This document shows, piece by piece, positions 22,394 to 27,977 of a stretch of DNA of 27,977 nt. Source of the DNA: an uncultured Candidatus Saccharibacteria bacterium (GTDB lineage: Bacteria; Patescibacteriota; Saccharimonadia; Saccharimonadales; Saccharimonadaceae); contig CAKUZG010000010.1 in NCBI GenBank assembly GCA_934717805.1, positions 1-27,977 on the forward strand, given 5' to 3'. The number at the start of each line of letters is the position of its first letter. Position 1 is the first letter of the stretch. Made by a program: the position numbers and the translations under genes. The notes under the pieces were generated by a model, which had not been told where the DNA came from, searched no databases, and saw nothing but the letters and a program-made list of their open reading frames with translations.

Positions 22394-24895
22394 ATGATAA
22401 TTTCAGTAAATTGGCTTAAAAAATTTGTTCCAGATTTGCCAGAGATCGATGAGCTTTCGAAATTGATTGGCGCACGATTAGTTGAGATTGAAAGTATTGA
22501 AAATTTAAACGAAAAATATAAAGATGTAGTTATTGCGCGTGTAATTTCAGCTAAAAAAGTTGAAGGTAGCGATCATTTGAATTTGTGCAAAATTGATGAT
22601 GGCGGTAAGCGTGATGGTGTTGAGCGTGATGAAAATGGGTTTATTCAAGTAGTTTGTGGCGCGCCAAATGTAAGAGAGGGTCTTTTTGTGGCTTGGTTAC
22701 CACCTAAAGCAATCGTTCCAGAAACTTTTGGTGGTGAAAATTTCCAGCTTAGCGCTCGAAAACTAATGGGTAATATGAGTAATGGTATGATTGCAAGTTT
22801 GCGCGAACTTGGCTTGGGTGATGAACATAATGGAATTCTAGAAATTTCACCAGAAGTCTTCGAAAATGGTCTTCAGGCGGGTGATTCTTTTGCAGAGAAA
22901 TTTGAACTTAACGATTATCTTCTTGAAGTTGAAAACAAAAGCTTGACACATCGACCTGACTGTTTTGGAATTATTGGATTTGCGCGCGAAGTTGCTGGTA
23001 TTTTGGGGCAGAAATTTGTTGAGCCAGATTTTATAAAACAATCAGATTTTGGTTTTGAAGTTAATAATGATAAATCGATTGTAATTAATACTCGGGATTC
23101 TGAAATTTGCGAACGTTACACTGCAGCTGTTTTTGATGTTTCTGATATTTCGAAAAACCCAAACTTAATACTTGAAAAAACTTATCTTTTGCGCTCTGGA
23201 ATGCGACCAATTGATGTAATAACTGATTTAGCAAACGAGCTAATGTTTGAAACTGGCCAACCACTTCACACTTTTGATTTTGATAAGCTAGCTGAAATTA
23301 ATGGTAGTGAAAATGTTAAAATGACCGTTCGAAAAGCTTTCGAAAATGAAGAGCTTGAACTTTTGGATGGCCGAAAAATCAAAATGAACCAAAACGATAT
23401 TGTAATCGCAACGGGTGAAAACGGTGAAAGTGCCGTGGCTCTTGCGGGCGCAATGGGTGGAAAATCAACCGAAATTGATGAAAATACAACACGAGTTTTA
23501 GTAGAAAGCGCAACTTTTAATCTCTATAATTTACGAAATACTCAAATGCGACACGGAATTTTTTCGGAAGCGATTACTCGGTTTACGAAAGGCGTGCCAG
23601 AAATGATGTCACGAAAAGTTCTAGATTTATTTGGCGCAGAACTTTTGGCGCTTGGCGGGAAATCTTTAAGTGAAATTGCGGATTCGAAAGGTGATTTCTA
23701 CTATAATAAATTTGAGATTTCAGTTTCGAAAGATAGAATTAATCAAATCTTGGGAACGAATTTTTCTAGTGAAGAGATTCAGAAAACCCTAGAAAATGTT
23801 GGAATTTTGACTAAAAATGATAATTCTGAAACATTTGTAGTTCCATTTTGGCGAAATGATCTGCATATCGAAGAAGATTTGATTGAAGAAGTTGGCCGAT
23901 TGAATGGTTATGATAATATCAAATTACAGCTGCCAAAACGAACGTTTAGAGCTGTAAAGAAAGCAAAAATGGATTTACTTCAATCTGAAATTCGTGAAAT
24001 TTTAGTAGCGAGTGGCGCAAACGAAATCTTAACTTATACTTTTGTTCACGGTGATTTGCTTGAAAAAGCTGGACAGGATTCAAAAAATGCCTATAAAATT
24101 GTAAATTCAATTTCACCAGAATTGCAATATTATCGTCAAACTTTAACACCAAGTTTGCTTTCGAAAGTTAACCAGAATGTTCGTGCTGGTTTTAGTGAAT
24201 TTGCTATTTTTGAAATGAATAAAATAACCGAAAAATCACTCGGTTTAAATGAAGAAAATGTTCCATTTGAACAGAAAAAACTAGCCTTTATTTACACAAA
24301 AAATAAAGGTGAAAATGCATTTTTCGAGGCTAAAAATTATGCAGAATTTCTATTTAAGAAGCTTGGCTTAAAAGTTGAATTCGTAAAATTTGACCTTTCG
24401 AAATCACCACTTTCAACCGAATTTGAACCAAAACGTTCGGCTCTAATTCAGGTTTCAAATTCTGAAGGTAAAAAGATCTTAGGTGTAATTGGTGAATTTA
24501 AGAAAAAGATCCAAAAAGCTTTGAAACTACCAGAATCGACTGCCGGTTTTGAACTTGATTTAGGAATTTTACTTGAAAATACAGGAAAAACGAATGTTAA
24601 AATTAAGGCTTTTTCAAAATTCCAATCTGTTGAACGTGATATTTCAGTAAATGTTGATGAAACGCGACAGTTTGCTGAAATTTTCGGGATTTTTGAAAAT
24701 ATTTCGAGCGAATTTAAAGACGTTGAGATTGAAACTTCGCCAATAGATATATTCAATAACGGCGATGGTACAAAAAATATTTCAATTCGATTCAAGATTA
24801 CACCTTTCGAGAAAACTCTAACAGGGGATGAGATTCGTGAAATTATGCAAAAAATTGAAGAAAAAGCCGTAAAAAATGGCGGAAAAATAATTTAG
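22394..24895 (+). CDS. pheT: Phenylalanyl-tRNA synthetase beta subunit
   Basis: PheT provides editing and tRNA recognition. The 833-residue protein begins MIISVNWLKKFVPDLP and carries an EMAP-like tRNA-binding domain at about 40-150 (VIARVISAKKVEGSDHLNLCKID). LLEVENKSLTHRPDCFGI opens the B3/B4 editing region, which includes RSGMRPIDVITDLANELMFETGQPLHTFD. A B5 domain lies near 440-510, and the C-terminal FDX-ACB domain has FQSVERDISVNVDE. AGAGGA is four bases before the ATG, 45 bases after pheS. Confidence 0.97.
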   Translation: MIISVNWLKKFVPDLPEIDELSKLIGARLVEIESIENLNEKYKDVVIARVISAKKVEGSDHLNLCKIDDGGKRDGVERDENGFIQVVCGAPNVREGLFVAWLPPKAIVPETFGGENFQLSARKLMGNMSNGMIASLRELGLGDEHNGILEISPEVFENGLQAGDSFAEKFELNDYLLEVENKSLTHRPDCFGIIGFAREVAGILGQKFVEPDFIKQSDFGFEVNNDKSIVINTRDSEICERYTAAVFDVSDISKNPNLILEKTYLLRSGMRPIDVITDLANELMFETGQPLHTFDFDKLAEINGSENVKMTVRKAFENEELELLDGRKIKMNQNDIVIATGENGESAVALAGAMGGKSTEIDENTTRVLVESATFNLYNLRNTQMRHGIFSEAITRFTKGVPEMMSRKVLDLFGAELLALGGKSLSEIADSKGDFYYNKFEISVSKDRINQILGTNFSSEEIQKTLENVGILTKNDNSETFVVPFWRNDLHIEEDLIEEVGRLNGYDNIKLQLPKRTFRAVKKAKMDLLQSEIREILVASGANEILTYTFVHGDLLEKAGQDSKNAYKIVNSISPELQYYRQTLTPSLLSKVNQNVRAGFSEFAIFEMNKITEKSLGLNEENVPFEQKKLAFIYTKNKGENAFFEAKNYAEFLFKKLGLKVEFVKFDLSKSPLSTEFEPKRSALIQVSNSEGKKILGVIGEFKKKIQKALKLPESTAGFELDLGILLENTGKTNVKIKAFSKFQSVERDISVNVDETRQFAEIFGIFENISSEFKDVEIETSPIDIFNNGDGTKNISIRFKITPFEKTLTGDEIREIMQKIEEKAVKNGGKII

Positions 24896-24903
24896 GAGGG
24901 AAA

Positions 24904-25587
24904 ATGGCAAATAAGAAAAATTCACTACAAACTGGAACACCAGCTTGGCAACGATACTCAATTTGGGGAATTCTAATTTTAACAGTAGTTTCAACGGTCG
25001 CGCTTTACGCTTCATCTTTCTTGCAAACTAAAACTCAGCAAGAAGATCAAAAAAAGCAATCACAGCTCTTGAAAACTTACCAAGAATATCAAAAGAAAGT
25101 TGAAGCTCAAGCTAAAGAACTTTCAGCTAAATATTATGATACTTTTAAAGAATACGAAAAAACTCCAAATGCGTTTAATGCTGCAAGCGTAAAAGAGCTT
25201 TCGAAAGTAGATTTGAAAGAAGGTGATGGCGCAGAATTTACAGATTCAACAACAAAATTTCAGGCTTACTATATCGGTTGGAAACCTGATGGAACGGTTT
25301 TTGACAGTAGTTTTGCAAATGGTAGCTTAAAATCTCCAGCTGTCTTCAAGAAGGATAATAATGAATGGAATGTTATTAAAGGTTGGAGTGAAGGCTTGAA
25401 AGGAATGAAAGTTGGTGGGATTCGTGAACTAACAATTCCTGCAGATAAAGCTTATGGTGCTCAAGGATCGCCTAATAGCGAAGATCCTTCGAAAGGTATT
25501 GCTCCAAATACACCTTTGAAATTTGTCGTGATGTTGATTCCAGATTTTGAGGAAATTCCACAACCAAACTTGCAGGAAGCTGAATAG
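24904..25587 (+). CDS. Membrane-anchored FKBP-type peptidyl-prolyl isomerase
   Basis: FKBPs catalyse cis-trans isomerisation at proline and help fold exported proteins. A membrane anchor at about residues 18-38 (IWGILILTVVSTVALYASSF) is followed by a coiled coil (about 42-85). The FKBP domain covers 95-220, with YIGWKPDGTVFDSSF, VIKGWSEGLKGMKVGGIRELTIPADKAYG and PNTPLKFVVMLI, the standard core. An acidic, Pro-rich tail ends the protein. The Nin-Cout orientation would place the enzyme outside the membrane. AGGAGG sits four bases before the ATG, eight bases after pheT, so it is co-transcribed; the stop shares a base with the next start codon. Confidence 0.92.
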   Translation: MANKKNSLQTGTPAWQRYSIWGILILTVVSTVALYASSFLQTKTQQEDQKKQSQLLKTYQEYQKKVEAQAKELSAKYYDTFKEYEKTPNAFNAASVKELSKVDLKEGDGAEFTDSTTKFQAYYIGWKPDGTVFDSSFANGSLKSPAVFKKDNNEWNVIKGWSEGLKGMKVGGIRELTIPADKAYGAQGSPNSEDPSKGIAPNTPLKFVVMLIPDFEEIPQPNLQEAE

Positions 25588-26525
25588 TGATAGATTTAGT
25601 GATTATCGGCTCTGGTCCATCGGCATTGAGTGCGGCAATTTATGCCGCTCGCGATGGATTGGAAGTTCGAGTTTTTGAGAAATCAGCGTTTGGTGGAATC
25701 GTCACAACTTCTGATTTAATTGAGAATTATCCTGGTTTTGATCAAGGGATTTCCGGTTTAGAACTTTCGAAAAAAATGAAAATTCAGGCTGAAAAATTTG
25801 GTGCAAAGTTTGATTATGGTGAAGTTTTGGGATTTTCGAACGAAGGTGATTTTATAAAATTAAACATTGATGGTGATTTTTTAGAGGCAAAAACAGTCTT
25901 GATAGCCACTGGAAACTCTTATAAACTATTAGGGCTTCCGCGTGAAGAAGAGTTTTTTGGGCGTGGAATCCATACTTGCGCTACTTGTGACGGTCCGTTT
26001 TACACAGGAAAAGATTTGATTGCAGTTGGCGGTGGAAATTCAGCAATAACAGAAGCTCTGTTTTTAAGTAAGTTTTCGAAAGTGAATCTTTTAGTTCGAA
26101 ATCAAATTTCAGCACAAGAGATACTTCAAAAGAGATTGTTTGAAGCAGTTGAACAAGGAAAAATTAATCTGTTTTTAAAAACTGAAATCAAAGAATTATT
26201 ATTTGAGAAAACTGATTTTGGCGAAAAAATAATTGGTACACGAGTTCGGCAAAAAACCGATAATGGTGAAAATGATTTTAATATTAATTCTGAGGCAATT
26301 TTTGAGTTTATTGGATTGAATCCGAATTCTGATTTTGCTAAAAAATCGGGAGTTGAAACGAATAGTAGAGGTGAAATTATCGTAAATTCCACTTTCGAAA
26401 CAAATATTCCACGAGTTTATGCATCTGGTGATATTTTAGAAAACTCTCAAAAGCAAATTGTAGTGGCAGCTTCAACGGGAGCGCAGGCTGCAATAAATAT
26501 CGCTAATTTTATTCATAATAATTAA
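25587..26525 (+). CDS. trxB: Thioredoxin reductase family flavoprotein
   Basis: Low-molecular-weight thioredoxin reductases pass electrons from a pyridine nucleotide through FAD to a Cys pair. The FAD-binding start VIIGSGPSALSAAIYAAR, the redox pair Cys131-Ala-Thr-Cys134, the second nucleotide site IAVGGGNSAITEALFLS and the C-terminal PRVYASGDIL are all present. At 312 residues it is full length. The stretch after the second Rossmann motif reads LLVRNQISAQ where NADPH enzymes have HRRxxxRA, so the electron donor may differ. The start is GTG at 25587, overlapping the FKBP stop by one base, with AGGAAG upstream. A perfect terminator overlaps the end. Confidence 0.93.
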   Translation: MIDLVIIGSGPSALSAAIYAARDGLEVRVFEKSAFGGIVTTSDLIENYPGFDQGISGLELSKKMKIQAEKFGAKFDYGEVLGFSNEGDFIKLNIDGDFLEAKTVLIATGNSYKLLGLPREEEFFGRGIHTCATCDGPFYTGKDLIAVGGGNSAITEALFLSKFSKVNLLVRNQISAQEILQKRLFEAVEQGKINLFLKTEIKELLFEKTDFGEKIIGTRVRQKTDNGENDFNINSEAIFEFIGLNPNSDFAKKSGVETNSRGEIIVNSTFETNIPRVYASGDILENSQKQIVVAASTGAQAAINIANFIHNN

Positions 26526-26551
26526 AATAGGGTTCAAAACCCTATTTATTT
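26525..26551. terminator. Bidirectional terminator between trxB and the DUF3800 gene
   Basis: AAATAGGGTT (26525-26534), loop CAA, AACCCTATTT (26538-26547), with T-rich tails on both strands. It overlaps the last base of trxB and the stop of the opposite gene. Confidence 0.8.
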
Positions 26552-27205
26552 TTTAAGGAAAGAGTTAATAAAGTTTGCTTCTGGATATTCTTCACAGTGG
26601 CATTTTACGATTTTTGGTTCAATTATAGAAATTAACGAAGTGTCACCGTTATGTCGATAAAAACTTCCAACTGCACCAGCAATAACATCTGCAAACTGGA
26701 GGCGTTTACTACTGCGTGAATCTTTTTGAGTAACAAAAATTGTACGATTAAAATTTGGATTGGTTGCAGCGCGAATAGTAATATATTCAAGGAGTGAATT
26801 TTGAGATTTTATAGTGGTAGATCGTTGATCAAAGGTTACTTTAATGTCTTCGTTAAAATCACTAACAATGCGATCTATTAACATTCCAGAAAAATAATTA
26901 TAAGCTAAATTGTAAGGTATTTTATGCAAAATTGCCGCATTAGGTTTATAGATAGCAATATAATAAATATGAACGTCATCAATTAAAGCGATCTGGTTTA
27001 AAATATCAACTCGCTCTTCAAAATTCATTTCACTAAATTTGATCTCTTTTCGGAAAACACCAAACCGCTTTTTTTGAGTTTTTCGAATTAATCTTGCGGC
27101 CTTTTTTTGAGCTTCGGGGGTTTCCATGACACTAGCTGCAATTACAAAATAATCGCCACCACCTTCACCAAGATTTCCAGTTTCATCAATTGAAATTTTA
27201 ACCAT
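26546..27205 (-). CDS. DUF3800 family protein
   Basis: A 219-residue protein with the DUF3800 layout: an acidic pair at the start (KISIDETGNLG), a hydrophobic strand YFVIAASVM, an inner DQRSTTIKSQNSL, and LQFADVIAGAVGS near the C-terminus. The family has an RNase-H-like fold with acidic residues in a likely metal site and unknown function; members are often found near mobile or defence genes. Here it stands between housekeeping genes. The ATG at 27205 is preferred over an upstream one at 27241 because the protein family starts with this DETG strand and a -10 box lies seven bases before it. The upstream reading would also cover the promoter. Confidence 0.85.
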   Translation of the reverse strand: MVKISIDETGNLGEGGGDYFVIAASVMETPEAQKKAARLIRKTQKKRFGVFRKEIKFSEMNFEERVDILNQIALIDDVHIYYIAIYKPNAAILHKIPYNLAYNYFSGMLIDRIVSDFNEDIKVTFDQRSTTIKSQNSLLEYITIRAATNPNFNRTIFVTQKDSRSSKRLQFADVIAGAVGSFYRHNGDTSLISIIEPKIVKCHCEEYPEANFINSFLKK

Positions 27206-27212
27206 AACAATA

Positions 27213-27241
27213 ATAATACCATAAAAGAAGTATTTTAGCAA
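27213..27241 (-). promoter_or_regulatory. DUF3800 gene promoter (leaderless)
   Basis: Minus strand: TTGCTA (27241-27236), 17 bases ending in TGG, TATTAT (27218-27213), then seven bases and ATG. Confidence 0.55.
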
Positions 27242-27243
27242 AA

Positions 27244-27272
27244 GTGAAAAAAAATCCCAAGCGTGGTATAAT
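27244..27272 (+). promoter_or_regulatory. polA promoter (leaderless)
   Basis: GTGAAA (27244-27249), 17 bases ending in TGG, TATAAT (27267-27272), then eight bases and ATG. Its -35 box is two bases from the divergent DUF3800 -35 box. Confidence 0.6.
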
Positions 27273-27280
27273 TAAAGATA

Positions 27281-27977
27281 ATGAAAAAACTAGTGATTAT
27301 TGATGGAAAAAGCGTATTTTATAGGGGTTATTACGCAATGAAAAATTTAAGCCTTGAAGATGGAACGCCAACTGGCGGAGTTTTTGGTTTTGCAAGTTTG
27401 GCCTTTGAGGTAATTCGAAAATTAAAACCAGATTATGTGGTGGTGGCCTGGGATAAAAAAGGTACTTCAACTGCTAAAAGGAGTGCAATTTATCCTGAAT
27501 ATAAAGCTGGTCGCAAAAAAGCGCCAGATGATTTTTATGAGCAAATCCCACTCTTGAAGGAATTTTTGAAAACTTTAGGCTGGCCACTTTTCGAAACTGA
27601 TGGTTATGAGGCGGATGATATTTTAGGAACACTAGCACTTCAAACTAATAAACTTGGTGTTGAGGCTAATTTGATCACTTCTGATCTTGATATGTTGCAG
27701 TTAATTGATCAAAACACAAAAGTTTTTGCAATGAAGCGAGGTTTTTCAGAGATTGAAGAGTTTGATCTTGAATATTTTGAAGAAAAATATGGTTTAAAAC
27801 AGGCTCAGTTTTTAGATTTAAAGGCGCTTCAGGGTGATTCAAGTGATAATATTCCGGGCGTTCCAGGAATTGGCCCAAAAACTGCAACCCAACTTTTGCA
27901 AGAATTTTTTACGCTTGAAGGAATTTATGAAAATCTAGATAAGATTAAACCATCTTGGCGGAAAAAACTTGAGGACG
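27281..27977 (+). CDS. polA: DNA polymerase I, 5'-3' exonuclease domain (cut by window edge)
   Basis: The visible 232 residues are the flap endonuclease domain that removes RNA primers and repairs nicks. It starts MKKLVIIDGKSVFYRGYYAM. AWDKKGTSTAKRSAIYPEYKAGRK is the arch region, followed by DGYEADDILGTLA and SDLDMLQLI with metal-binding acids. The helix-hairpin-helix reads GDSSDNIPGVPGIGPKTATQLL. The gene runs off the right edge, so whether polymerase and proofreading domains follow, or whether it is a stand-alone exonuclease, cannot be seen; polA is the likelier reading. Confidence 0.9.
   Translation, partial: MKKLVIIDGKSVFYRGYYAMKNLSLEDGTPTGGVFGFASLAFEVIRKLKPDYVVVAWDKKGTSTAKRSAIYPEYKAGRKKAPDDFYEQIPLLKEFLKTLGWPLFETDGYEADDILGTLALQTNKLGVEANLITSDLDMLQLIDQNTKVFAMKRGFSEIEEFDLEYFEEKYGLKQAQFLDLKALQGDSSDNIPGVPGIGPKTATQLLQEFFTLEGIYENLDKIKPSWRKKLED

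Larger units (their letters stand above)
848..27596. repeat. Highly iterated palindrome TTTCGAAA, dispersed over the window
   Basis: By eye about 40 exact copies lie between 848-855 and 27589-27596, spread over nearly all genes on both strands and also outside coding sequence (for example 11031-11038 in the small RNA and 21281-21288 before pheS). In coding sequence it falls in all three frames: TTC-GAA in tsaE (3341), TTT-TCG-AAA in murT (4676), TTT-CGA-AA in pheS (21926). About one copy is expected from the base composition. Confidence 0.85.

Noticed and set aside
1..27977. UGA recoded as glycine, as in Gracilibacteria and SR1
   Set aside because: TGA ends several genes at the expected family length (for example MFS at 1863, tsaE at 3761), and no in-frame TGA is needed inside any conserved protein.
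1..27977. CRISPR arrays, insertion sequences, prophage or integration sites
   Set aside because: No regularly spaced repeats, transposase or integrase genes, or duplicated tRNA ends were seen; the only repeated element is the dispersed TTTCGAAA.

Overview
This AT-rich window (about one third G+C by eye) reads like part of a small, compact genome from the candidate phyla radiation, most likely a Candidatus Saccharibacteria (TM7) relative. The gene content points to a Gram-positive-type envelope: MurC, a MurT/GatD pair, a sortase and an LtaS-like enzyme. A carbamate kinase and a ComEC DNA channel also fit that lineage. TGA is used as an ordinary stop, which argues against Gracilibacteria or SR1. 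The phylum call is inference from gene content; no rRNA gene lies in the window.

Layout, left to right. The left edge holds the 5' part of murC on the minus strand. On the plus strand follow an MFS-type transporter with comEC, then the overlapping operon tsaE-tsaB-murT-gatD, tRNA-Gln(UUG) and a sortase. tRNA-Glu(UUC) lies on the minus strand, pyruvate kinase on plus, and carbamate kinase, tRNA-Pro(UGG) and trmD on minus. An unidentified structured RNA with its own promoter and terminator lies between khpA and trmD. Upstream of khpA is a CtpE-like P-type ATPase, divergent from argS. A UPF0200-like kinase and an LtaS-like sulfatase lie on minus. A GreA-family factor and rmuC lie on plus, an aquaporin-family protein on minus. 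The operon pheS-pheT-FKBP-thioredoxin reductase follows a small membrane protein. A DUF3800 gene on minus is divergent from the 5' part of polA, which runs off the right edge.

How the genes work together. MurC, MurT/GatD, sortase and the LtaS-like enzyme build and decorate a cell wall. TsaE/TsaB, TrmD, ArgS, PheS/PheT and three tRNAs serve translation. Pyk and ArcC make ATP by substrate-level phosphorylation, as expected for a fermenting epibiont. ComEC, RmuC and PolA handle DNA.

Regulation is unusually readable. About two thirds of the first genes of transcripts have an extended -10 box (TGn-TAtAAT) ending only 6-10 bases before the start codon, so their mRNAs should be leaderless. The others have a short leader with a clear Shine-Dalgarno site. 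All three tRNA genes share a TTGATT-17-TAtAAT promoter. The palindrome TTTCGAAA occurs about 40 times in 28 kb, where base composition predicts about one; this is the strongest unexplained signal here.
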